From NCBI RefSeq assembly GCF_017313265.1, contig NZ_JAFLQZ010000009.1, positions 1 through 64,000 of the forward strand: a DNA stretch of 64,000 nt, written 5' to 3'. Position numbers and translations under genes: made by a program. The notes beneath the pieces are model-generated. The model worked only from the letters and a program-made list of their open reading frames with translations, searched no databases and was not told where the DNA came from. The DNA comes from Hymenobacter telluris. GTDB taxonomy: Bacteria > Bacteroidota > Bacteroidia > Cytophagales > Hymenobacteraceae. Shown piece after piece: positions 10,261-18,600 of the stretch; within the stretch, counting starts at the first letter, position 1, and every line of letters starts with the position of its first letter.

Positions 10261-10535
10261 ATGAAAAATGAGCGTAGTGGCGATGAAAACCCACCGTCGG
10301 CGGCGCGCAGTGGTAGCGGCGCTAGTGGGCAGTTCTTTTCGGAATGGGGGCCTTCGCGCGGGCTGCTACGCGGCTTGAAAAGGCGCACAGAGTAGCAGAT
10401 TCCTCGGGGAGGAACTCGGCAAAAACCACCGTAAAAGGCAGGAAACGGCCCCAGAGGGTGTCTGGCGGTTGCGCGTAATAGCCCGCTGAAACGGGCAGCG
10501 CCGGGCCGGCAGGACACACAAGTGCCCTGGGGTGG

Positions 10536-10570
10536 GGTAACGGAGCGGCGTGCTATAGCCCGCGGTTACC
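10536..10570 (-). other. Hairpin in the susC leader
   Basis: An inverted repeat with GGTAAC/GTTACC ends and a GC-rich interior follows the short Cys/Met-rich reading frame on the minus strand. No T-run follows, so it is not a standard terminator. It may be part of the leader's regulatory structure. Confidence 0.35.
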
Positions 10571-10608
10571 TAAGCAAACAGGAAGGAGAAAAGGGGAGTA
10601 CCCGGTCC

Positions 10609-10725
10609 TTAGCAGCTCATGCCCATCACCCGCATACAGACGACCAGACGCAGGAAGTCACAACATCCATGCTGTACGGCGGCGCAGGTGGCGGATGGGG
10701 CGGCAAGAAAGGTGAAGGTGCTCAC
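10609..10725 (-). CDS. Possible Cys/Met-rich leader peptide, 38 codons
   Basis: A short open frame begins with GTG 9 nt downstream of the riboswitch P1 stem and ends at TAA. Its product would end in CCDFLRLVVCMRVMGMSC, with five cysteines and two methionines besides the start in 38 residues. This composition is unusual and would fit translation-coupled sensing of sulphur amino acids in a SAM-regulated leader, or sequestration of its start by the riboswitch. An internal ATG at 10635 is an alternative start. No ribosome-binding site is visible, and the frame may be open by chance. Confidence 0.35.
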   Translation of the reverse strand: MSTFTFLAAPSATCAAVQHGCCDFLRLVVCMRVMGMSC

Positions 10726-10734
10726 GGCAATGTT

Positions 10735-10828
10735 GTTTTTATATGGTCAGGACTTGGCACCGTTCCGGATGTTCCGGGGGTTGTCGGCGGTTCATCGAGC
10801 CTGTCTCTCCGCGCCTCTGTATAAAAAC
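10735..10828 (-). ncRNA. SAM-I (S-box) type riboswitch
   Basis: The minus strand shows the S-box pattern. P1 is formed by GTTTTTAT (10828-10821) and ATAAAAAC (10742-10735), eight perfect pairs. The J1/2-P2 region carries CAGAGGCGCGGAGAGACAGG, with GCGG pairing to CCGC and a GA-rich kink-turn. Next come GCTCGATGAACCGCCGACAACC-type core bases, then P3 (CCGGA-ACA-TCCGG). The conserved 3' segment GGTGCCAAGTCCTG corresponds to GGTGCYAAnTCC of the family. It lies just downstream of a strong promoter and about 475 nt upstream of susC. SAM-I riboswitches bind S-adenosylmethionine and turn genes off. No canonical terminator with a T-run was found, so the control mechanism is unclear. Confidence 0.88.
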
Positions 10829-10861
10829 AATCCTTTACTTTATTGGAAAGAATTGATGTTG

Positions 10862-10894
10862 CAAATGTAGGTGAGCATTTTTTAGAAATCCAAA
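10862..10894 (-). promoter_or_regulatory. Bacteroidetes-type promoter for the SAM riboswitch-susCD transcript
   Basis: The minus strand reads TTTG (10894-10891), a 21-nt spacer and TACATTTG (10869-10862), an exact match to the Bacteroidetes consensus TTTG-N19-21-TAnnTTTG. Transcription would start near 10856, about 28 nt before the riboswitch P1 stem. This links promoter, riboswitch and susC in one transcript. Confidence 0.8.
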
Positions 10895-11287
10895 TTTTTA
10901 TCACCAGCACCGCGCCGCGCTACCACTACTTCTGTTGATGTTGGGTTTTATTTCACCTCGTTTGAGGTGGTTTGCCGCCGCATTAAAATGATAGTAAGCA
11001 GTTGTTCTACTGCTCAGAATAAAGCGCTTTTATCATTAAAATAATGAGCTGATTAAATTGATAAAATTACATTAAGTACCTGTTGAAATCAGACTGCTGA
11101 TTTGTTATTTGTTATACTAATCGGGCCTTAATTGTCTTGTTTGAAGGTGTGTTTTGGAAGAAATGATATTCGAAACGTAGATATGTTTACTTGTAAAATT
11201 ATATTTTACTGACTTTGTAAATATTCTTGTTGTTTATATGGTATTTCCTGTAAATAGTGTTAATTCATTAATGTTCTGAGTTGCTTT
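10895..11287. other. AT-rich intergenic region, no gene seen
   Basis: About 390 nt of markedly AT-rich DNA lie between the promoter of the susCD transcript and the end of the small immunity-like gene. It has short poly-A/T runs and many stops in all frames, and I see no coding potential. The low GC compared with both sides may mark a junction of inserted DNA. Confidence 0.5.
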
Positions 11288-11656
11288 TCATTTGCTGGCT
11301 GCCATGTGCGACTTTGCTCGTAGCACATGAAAGTTTGCTTGAGAAATTTCAGGGTATGCTGTCTTAAGCTTGGCTTCCGCAGCAGATTCTGACAGGATTC
11401 CGTCCCGGACGTTGTAGTAAATTTCCAGTGCTTGCCGGCCTGCTGCATCAGCTTTAGCCAGGGCAGTTTCCGCGTCGGATTTAGTAAGGCCGGGAAAAGC
11501 GGCCTGCAAGGTTTCAGCAGTAACTCTCGAACGGTTGGGGTCCGTGTTGAAGCTGGCTTGCAGTGCGTAATTGAAGGGGGTTTCAGCGGAGCCTAAAGGA
11601 GTGTTGGGCTTATCGAACCTTTCCAGAAAATCACCAATTGCGTCTCGCCAGCTCAT
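11288..11656 (-). CDS. Small protein next to a putative toxin; candidate immunity protein, 122 aa
   Basis: I do not recognise the family. The ATG at 11656 (MSWRDAIGDFLERFDKPNTP) is preferred over an upstream in-frame start that would overlap the toxin gene: it lies 4 nt after the toxin stop, the usual coupling of toxin and immunity genes. The protein is small, soluble, rich in Ala/Asp/Glu and predicted helical, with no signal peptide or membrane segment. Residues such as FPGLTKSDAETALAKADAAG suggest a compact helical bundle. Its place directly behind a putative T6SS toxin argues that it neutralises that toxin in the cytoplasm. This is inference from gene order only. Confidence 0.6.
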   Translation of the reverse strand: MSWRDAIGDFLERFDKPNTPLGSAETPFNYALQASFNTDPNRSRVTAETLQAAFPGLTKSDAETALAKADAAGRQALEIYYNVRDGILSESAAEAKLKTAYPEISQANFHVLRAKSHMAASK

Positions 11657-11660
11657 GTTG

Positions 11661-12773
11661 CTACTTCTTAGGAATAGTGGTAATCTGAATTTCTGTGACG
11701 CGGCCGGCCTGCATGGAAGTCGCGAGTTCCTTTTCTTCAATCGTCGCCCAGATAGAAAATTTTGGGTCGTAGAACGGACCTTTATACACTTCCACGCTGC
11801 CGCTGGCTCCCCTGGCAAACCGGCGCGACAAGCGCCCCCACTGGGGCCGCATTTGCGTGCGCCAATCCACTTTGCCATCCAGCAGCACGGTTTGCCGATC
11901 CAGCCAGGCGCCGCCTCTGGTCATTTCCAAAGAAGTGCGGCCATTCAAGCGGGCCAGCATTTCGGCCTCTTGCGCCGCTTTCCCGCCCGAAACACCTTCC
12001 AGCCCCGACCAGAAAGCCGATTTACCGGGCGGGGTACTTACGTTCCGGAACGGAATCTGGGCCCTTACGGACGTAAAGCGCCCATAAGCTGGCGCTGCTT
12101 TGGCTACACTACCCGTCAGCTTGGTAATAGTCCGGACGTGCTGCACTTCCGTTGCGGCAATGCGGAAGCCGGTTTTGGCCGCGCCGCCGGCTCCTTTGGT
12201 CGTGAGTACGTCGCCGGCTACGCGGCCTACCACTTTGCCCCATTGCCGCGCCTTCCAACTCGGCATTTCCTTAATGGTTCGGTCTAACGCCATGACAATC
12301 TGCACTTGCCGCGGAGCAAACTGGGTACCAAGCTTCTGATCCAGCCATTGCGCACTGCGCATTCCAGCGGTAGGGTTGCCGGGTGTCTGGCCAATCAGGC
12401 TGACAGCAACGATGGTGGTACCCATTTCAGTCCAGGTTTTTGCCTGCCAAGCATCGTGGGTGGCAAAATTCCAGGTGCCTTTCAAGGAAGCGCCTACACC
12501 TTCATAAAAGCCGATGGAGTATTGCCCGTAGGCTCTGGCGGCCTGTACCCCACCCGCCAGCATCCGTGCTCCTATGCTAGGAGGCGCAATGGCTCGGGGG
12601 CGCTGGCTTACTGGCCGCGGAGCCACTCGCGGAGTTGCTTTTCCTTGCTGTGCCACCACCACCCGCCCACTTACGGGCCGAGACTTGCTTAGCGGTTTGG
12701 CAGTAGGGCGGAGCGCCTGTACCCGGTTACTGGCAGGTGGCTGGCGACGAGGTGGTGGGGTAGGAGCGAGCAT
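11661..12773 (-). CDS. Putative polymorphic toxin / T6SS effector, 370 aa
   Basis: The N-terminal ~70 residues are rich in Pro and Arg (MLAPTPPPRRQPPASNRVQA). A middle region of Ala/Gly-rich, weakly hydrophobic helices (about 70-245) includes VSLIGQTPGNPTAG and VVGRVAGDVLTTKGAGG. The C-terminal ~130 residues form a separate domain with GKSAFWSG, NGRTSLEMTRGGAWLD, LSRRFARGASGSVEVY and FSIWATIEEKEL. I recall this FWSG...LEMT...GASG pattern at the ends of other polymorphic toxins, but cannot name the family or its activity. The gene is divergent from vgrG (175 nt between starts) and followed at 4 nt by a small candidate immunity gene. No signal peptide is present, which agrees with T6SS delivery. 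The role is inferred. Confidence 0.6.
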   Translation of the reverse strand: MLAPTPPPRRQPPASNRVQALRPTAKPLSKSRPVSGRVVVAQQGKATPRVAPRPVSQRPRAIAPPSIGARMLAGGVQAARAYGQYSIGFYEGVGASLKGTWNFATHDAWQAKTWTEMGTTIVAVSLIGQTPGNPTAGMRSAQWLDQKLGTQFAPRQVQIVMALDRTIKEMPSWKARQWGKVVGRVAGDVLTTKGAGGAAKTGFRIAATEVQHVRTITKLTGSVAKAAPAYGRFTSVRAQIPFRNVSTPPGKSAFWSGLEGVSGGKAAQEAEMLARLNGRTSLEMTRGGAWLDRQTVLLDGKVDWRTQMRPQWGRLSRRFARGASGSVEVYKGPFYDPKFSIWATIEEKELATSMQAGRVTEIQITTIPKK

Positions 12774-12947
12774 ATCGAATCAGCAGTACGCGAAATGAAC
12801 AGCAATGCAAGAATCCACGTAAGGCCTAATGGAAGGCGGCCTTGAAAAGCGCAAGTTTCAAGAATTCTTCTAAGTTTACTGAATGCCCAGGATATAGTTG
12901 GGGTGTCGTTAGTGAATGTCCAGTTTTTTTTAACTTCTCTCGGATTC

Positions 12948-14783
12948 ATGAGTCGTCAGGTAACATCCTCTGTGCAATGCGCTGGTGCGGCATTAGCCCC
13001 CTCCGCCGATATTCAACAAATATCTCTCACCCAAAGTCTGTTCGCTCATCACGAGTTTCAGGTGGTTGTACCCTTCGACCGGGTGGAGGGAAGCAAGGTG
13101 TCTTTTTTTTCGCAGGCCCATAAGCGTTTGTTAGGTCAGCCGCTTACACTGGCCATCGAAGCTGATTCCTTCCACTTCAACCAGGGGCAGAAGCTGTTGT
13201 TCAAGGGCGTAATTACGCATCTGGAAGCCGGCAAAGACAACGATTTTGCGGGCAGCGTAGTGGCTCGCGGCTTCAGTCCGTGCTACCTGCTGGCCAGCGG
13301 CTCCAAAAAGCGCACGTTCGTGGCCAAAACCCTCGATGCTATTTTCAATGAGGTGTTGCAGCCGTACCCGGCCAATGTATTGGCGCGCAAAATCAACCCG
13401 CAGCACAAGGCGCCGCTGCCTTACGTGGTGCAGTACCGCGAAACCAACTTCGAGTTTCTGAGCCGGCTGGCCGCCGAGTACGGCGAGTGGTTTTACTACG
13501 ACGGCGAAGCCTTGCAGCTGGGTACACCGGCCAGCAGCGAGGAAATTGAGTTTGTGGCCGACGGCGACTACAACAGTTTCAGCTTTGGGATGACGCTGCT
13601 GCCCACCAAGGCCAAGATGTACGAGTACAACTACCAGAAACACCAGCACTTTAAAAGCAGCACCAGTAGCCAAAGCCTGCCCAGCCTGCAAAACCACCCC
13701 TACGGCGGCTTTGCGCTAAGCCAGGCCGAAAAGCTGTTTGCAGACGAGGCCCACACCACAGCCGAAATGGTTATCGAGGGCAACAGCCAGCTTGATGAAG
13801 AAGCCAAGCTGCTCAAGGCCAATGCGGCGGCCGGGCTCGTGACGCTGCAAGGCTTTAGCGACAACCCCAGCCTGCACTTGGGGAGCGTGCTCAACGTTAG
13901 CGGCGAGGGTATTGGCACGGAGCACCTCACGGCAGAAAGCTTCGGCAAGTACCGCATCCTGGAAATCACCCACTTCATTGATGAGGTAGGCAACTACAGC
14001 AACCAGTTTTCGGCGGTGCCGCACGTAGTGGAAGTGCCGCCGCTGAACCCAACTTACGACGCCCCGCAGGGCTCACCCGAGCTGGCCGAAGTCATCAACG
14101 ACAAAGACCCCGAGAAGCTAGGGCGCCTGAAGGTGCGCTACCACTGGCCCGTTGATAATCCGCAGCAAGCCGAAACCGATTGGATACGCCTGCTCACGCC
14201 GTATTCCGGAAGTGGCAAAGGGCAGCTGTTCAAGCCCGAAGTAGGCTCGCAGGTGTTGGTAGATTACCAGAATGGGCTGGCCGAACAGCCGTTTGTACTG
14301 GGCAATATGTTCCACGCCAATAACAAGCAAGGAGCTAAATACTCGCCCGACAACAACCTGATGAAAGGCATTCAGACGGCTGGGGGCAATAAGTTTGTGA
14401 TGCAGGACAAGGAGGGCGAGCAGAGCATCAATATCTCCAACTCCAACAACAAAGCCACGTCCCTGAACATCAACTTCAACGGCGACGGTAGTGTCAGTAT
14501 CAGCACCAATGGCCCTATCAATCTCACCGCTGGCGGCGACATTACCCTTACGGCCAAGAAAAATATCACCCTCACGGCCGAAAACGTGACAATCAATGCC
14601 AAAACCAAAATCACGAAAACAGCCAAGGAAATAGCCATGACCGGCAGCGAAAAAGTGAATATGGATGGCAAAGCCACCTCCATCAGTGCTGGCGACACCA
14701 TGAAAATTGCCGCGTCCTCGTCGTTGGATGTGACTGGGGGCAGTAAAGCCAGCATCAGCTCCGGCAAAACCAGAATCCACTAA
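12948..14783 (+). CDS. vgrG: T6SS spike protein VgrG (TssI), 611 aa
   Basis: VgrG forms the trimeric tip of the T6SS needle and carries effectors. Residues ~1-370 make the gp27-like part. An OB-fold gp5-like domain follows (LGRLKVRYHWPVDNPQQ, then PEVGSQVLVDYQNG). The end is a beta-helix of repeats (INLTAGGDITLTAKKNITLT) rich in Thr, Asn and Lys. No extra effector domain is fused; the protein ends soon after the needle at GKTRIH. The ATG at 12948 is chosen over a GTG at 12903, which would add a hydrophobic, non-conserved stretch. The three genes downstream are on the same strand with short gaps and probably make the cargo it carries. Confidence 0.92.
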   Translation: MSRQVTSSVQCAGAALAPSADIQQISLTQSLFAHHEFQVVVPFDRVEGSKVSFFSQAHKRLLGQPLTLAIEADSFHFNQGQKLLFKGVITHLEAGKDNDFAGSVVARGFSPCYLLASGSKKRTFVAKTLDAIFNEVLQPYPANVLARKINPQHKAPLPYVVQYRETNFEFLSRLAAEYGEWFYYDGEALQLGTPASSEEIEFVADGDYNSFSFGMTLLPTKAKMYEYNYQKHQHFKSSTSSQSLPSLQNHPYGGFALSQAEKLFADEAHTTAEMVIEGNSQLDEEAKLLKANAAAGLVTLQGFSDNPSLHLGSVLNVSGEGIGTEHLTAESFGKYRILEITHFIDEVGNYSNQFSAVPHVVEVPPLNPTYDAPQGSPELAEVINDKDPEKLGRLKVRYHWPVDNPQQAETDWIRLLTPYSGSGKGQLFKPEVGSQVLVDYQNGLAEQPFVLGNMFHANNKQGAKYSPDNNLMKGIQTAGGNKFVMQDKEGEQSINISNSNNKATSLNINFNGDGSVSISTNGPINLTAGGDITLTAKKNITLTAENVTINAKTKITKTAKEIAMTGSEKVNMDGKATSISAGDTMKIAASSSLDVTGGSKASISSGKTRIH

Positions 14784-14793
14784 TTCCAGCGCT

Positions 14794-15630
14794 ATGTCAT
14801 TGCCTCTGGCGCTGGGAGCTGTGGCAGCCCCGCGTACGTACAAGCTCACTACCACCTCATTTATGCGCATGAATGAAGCCGAGGAGCGCAACGTGTATCA
14901 TACGGTGGCCCGGCAGACGCTGCTGGAGCGCAAACCCAACAACACCTATCGGCTGGCTATTGATGTGCTAAGCTTTGAGGCTGAGAATCGTACTTTCTTC
15001 AACTCGCTGGCCGCCGACCTCAACCGGGTCAGCAATGCCCTAATTGTTCAGACCGACATTTACGGGCGGCTGGACCGCGTCGAAAACAAAGGGGAAATGC
15101 TTGACACCTGGCAGCGCATCCGCTCCGGCGTAAGCAAGAAGTACGAGAAGTACTACCCCAAAGCCTTTTTCGAGGCATTCGGCCAGAACATGCAGAAAGA
15201 GGGCGTGTTCGAGAAAACTATCCGCCACAAAGGTCTGCACGGCGTGCTACTACCTGGCATCTACGGGTACGGCTACACCCCTGACGTGCCCGTACCGGGT
15301 ACGCGGGTGCTCGAGCAGTTTATCAATCAGGTAAGTCTGCCCCTTCAAATCACTACGAAAGTGGTGGAAAGTCAGGCTCCCAACCACCTGACCCTTGAGG
15401 TAGTGGGTACGCTCAACCAGGAGGCCTTGCAGGAAGACGACCTTCGCCGGTTGTTCCGTACCATGGCTGACAATCCCTTGCTGAAGGTGAATATGCACGT
15501 AAACTGTATGGAACGCTATACGCTGGAGGCAGCTACGGGCTGGCTGTTGCAGGCCGAGCAGCGCCTGGAAGTGGCAGTGCCGGGCATCTACCAAAACAAC
15601 GTGCACCACACCCTGGAAACTGTTGGCTAG
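14794..15630 (+). CDS. Unknown protein between VgrG and Rhs effector; candidate effector adaptor, 278 aa
   Basis: I do not recognise a named domain. The gene starts 10 nt after vgrG and ends 66 nt before the PAAR-Rhs gene, the position where T6SS adaptors or chaperones that load Rhs effectors onto VgrG are often found. The protein has no signal peptide. It contains charged helical regions (LNRVSNALIVQTDIYGRL, RSGVSKKYEKYYPKAFFEAF), a Gly/Pro-rich segment (HGVLLPGIYGYGYTPDVPVPG) and a mixed C-terminal half with four MxxN/WLLQ-type helices. The adaptor role is inferred from position only. Confidence 0.55.
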   Translation: MSLPLALGAVAAPRTYKLTTTSFMRMNEAEERNVYHTVARQTLLERKPNNTYRLAIDVLSFEAENRTFFNSLAADLNRVSNALIVQTDIYGRLDRVENKGEMLDTWQRIRSGVSKKYEKYYPKAFFEAFGQNMQKEGVFEKTIRHKGLHGVLLPGIYGYGYTPDVPVPGTRVLEQFINQVSLPLQITTKVVESQAPNHLTLEVVGTLNQEALQEDDLRRLFRTMADNPLLKVNMHVNCMERYTLEAATGWLLQAEQRLEVAVPGIYQNNVHHTLETVG

Positions 15631-15696
15631 GTGCTCCTTTCCGCCAAGAAATTGCTATCTGTTCTGTTCGATCTTCCCTAACTCACCCGCTACGCT

Positions 15697-18600
15697 ATGG
15701 CTGTTGACGACAAGTATGTGATGAACGGAGTCTGGCTCACCTGCGACAAAGGCGTAAGTCCTTCGCGCTTCAACGTGACCCCTAAGCCGGTACAGCTCTA
15801 CGACGAGCACTTCGCCAACGAATTAGACAAGATTCCGCTGGTCAACATCCTGCCGTTTGGCGTGTGCAGCGTAACGCGCACTCCCTGCATGCCCGCTCCT
15901 GTGATGTGGGAGCGGGTGATGGAAGACGGCCTCACCGTGCTGGGCGCCCGGCCCCTGCTCGATACCAGCAAGTGCATGTGCGGAGTGGGCGGTAAAATTG
16001 CCATTCACTTCACCAAAGCCGATGCCACGGCCGCCGTTGAGCTGGACCAGAAGCTGGACCAGATAGACGCCGCCGCGGATGCCGTGGAAGAAGCCTCGGG
16101 CTGGGGCTTCTGGGGCGGCTTGGCCATGGGAATTGGCGGCGCTATTCTGGTGGCTACGGGCGTAGGGGCACCGCTGGGCGCAGCCATGATAACGGGGGCC
16201 GGCTACCTGATGACGGCCAGCACCATTGCGGGCACTGCCGCCGTGGCCGTGAGAGGAGCCACCAAGTTTGCCCGCGACCCAAGCAAAGAAGTTGGGTTGT
16301 CCATCGTAGGCGAAGTAGCTTGGGAAGCGGCGAAAAACTACGTAATGCAAAAGCTTGGCGGCAAGCTTATTGGCAAGCTGGCCAACTCCAAGCTCGGGCA
16401 GCGCATTGCCAACTCCAGGTTTGCCCGCACCATGGAGGATCGGTTTGCCAATGCCTTTGGGCGCAACCGCACCCCCAAGCCGCTCTGCGTTGGCGAGCCG
16501 GTAGATGTGGCAACGGGCAAGGTTATCAACGAAGCCATAGATTTCGAGCTGAACGGTCCGTTGCCTCTGGTTTGGCGCCGCGTGTGGTACTCCACTTCCG
16601 CCCACGAAGGCGCCCTGGGCCACGGCTGGCACCACAGCTACGACGAAGAGCTTTACGTTGACGATGAGGTGATAATCCTACGCCTGCCCGACGGCCGCTA
16701 TACGGGCAGTGAGCTGATTCCGCTGGGGGAAGCTGTTTTCATTCGGAGCGAGAAAATAACGCTGGCCCACACTACGGCTGGCTATGTGTATGTTGATGCG
16801 GATGGGGTAGCCCACCATTTCAGCCACAGTAGCGCCACTGATTCCTACAAGCTAAGCCGGCTGGAGCGGGCTGGCAATGCGGGTACTATCGTCTTTGAGT
16901 ATTCCGCTGATGGGCACTTAACCGGCCTCGTCGACAGCGCGGGCCGGGAACTCAAAATAGAGCACGACGCCGCGGGCCGGCTGCTCAGCATTCAGGCGCC
17001 GCACCCCACCGAGCCCCGCGGACAGGTGACGGTAGTACGCTACAGCTACAACCGACAAGGCCATCTGGTAAAAGCTGCTGATGCTCTGGGGCAGGCTTGG
17101 CAGTTCCGCTACCAGGGCTCGTTGCTGGTGCGGGCTACGTACAAAAATGGCGTCAGCTTTTACTACCGCTACGATGGTACTGATGCCCGTGCCCGTTGCC
17201 TGCGTACCTGGGGCGACGACGGCATCTACGCCTGCCAGCTTAGCTACGACCTGGAAAATCACCGCACCACCGTTGTCGATTCGGTGGGGGCGCAGCGGGT
17301 GTACGCCTACGACCCGGAGCTGGGGGTTGTCACCCAGCTTTTCGATGCGCGCGGGGGCGTCAGCAGCTTCGAGTACAACGAGTTTGGCGAGCTGCTCACT
17401 GAAACCGATCCGCTGGGTTATCAAACGCTGTACGACTATGATGAGCGCGGCAACTGCATTGTGGAAATCCAGCCCGACGGCGCTAAGTTTCAGCGGCAGT
17501 ACGATGAGCAGGATTGCCTGATTGCCCTCACGGATGCCCTGGGCAGCCAGCAGCAGTGGCAGTATAATGAGCAGCGGCAATTGTTGGCGCGTAAAGACCC
17601 CACAGGGCGTAGCATCACCTACACTTACCAGAACGGCCGGCTCACCCAGATTACGGATAGCTTAACCGGCCGCTCAACGTCATTAGGCTACGATGCGGCC
17701 GGCAACCTTCTCGAGCTACGCAACGAGGAAGGAGCTACGAGCCGCTGGCTGTATGATGCCTGGGGCAGACCCTATAAAATCACCGATGTGCGCGGCAACG
17801 TGCAGTGGCGGGAGTACGATTTGTTGAATCGGGCGGTGAAAGTAAACGAACCCGATGGCAACGTCCGCTTTCTACACTATGACGCGCTGGATAACATCAT
17901 CCGAGCCAAAGACCGGCGGCATGATGTGCAGTATGCCTACCGTGGCCTGGGCCGGCTGATTCGGCGCGTAGAGGCCGGCGTTGCCGTGGAATTTCTGCAC
18001 GACACCGAAGAGCGGCTGCGTGCTGTTGTCAATGAGCACGGCCTGGCTTACCGCTTCGAGCTTGACGCAGAGGGCGACGTAACCGCCGAAGTAAGCTTCG
18101 ACGGGCTGACGCGCCAGTACCGGCGCGACATTGGCCGCCGGGTTATAGAAATGGTGCTGCCAGACGAGCAGGCTGTTCGCTACGAGTACGACCAGGTTGC
18201 CAGGGTAACCAAAGTGCGTTATCCGGATGGCCAAATTAATTCTTTCACCTACCGGGCCGACGGAGCTTTGCTCAGCGCCAGCAACAACACCATCGACGTA
18301 ACCTTCACGCGCGACCTGCTGGGCAATGTACTGGAGGAAGCGCAGGGAGTTCATACCGTTACCAGTGAATTTGATGCCGCTGGCCGCCGAACGAAAGTAA
18401 CTTCGTCGATGGGGGCCGACCTTACCTTCAGTCGTGATAGGGCAGGTAATGTAGAGCGCATGCAGGCCGGCCAGTGGCAGGCCCTGTTTGAGCGAGACGC
18501 GCAGGGCCTGGAAATTCAGCGTAGCCTGAGCGGCGGCGTGCGTACCCGCTGGAAGCGTGACCAGATTGGCCGACCCACCGAACAGCACATCAGAACGGGC

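Noticed and set aside
10257..10517. 86-codon open frame upstream of susC on the minus strand
   Set aside because: It runs past the susC start with no family features and is better read as leader RNA.
10522..10824. 100-codon open frame on the plus strand, Gly-rich
   Set aside because: It is the reverse complement of the riboswitch leader; its Gly-rich segment is the complement of structured RNA and of the Pro/Ala-coding short frame.
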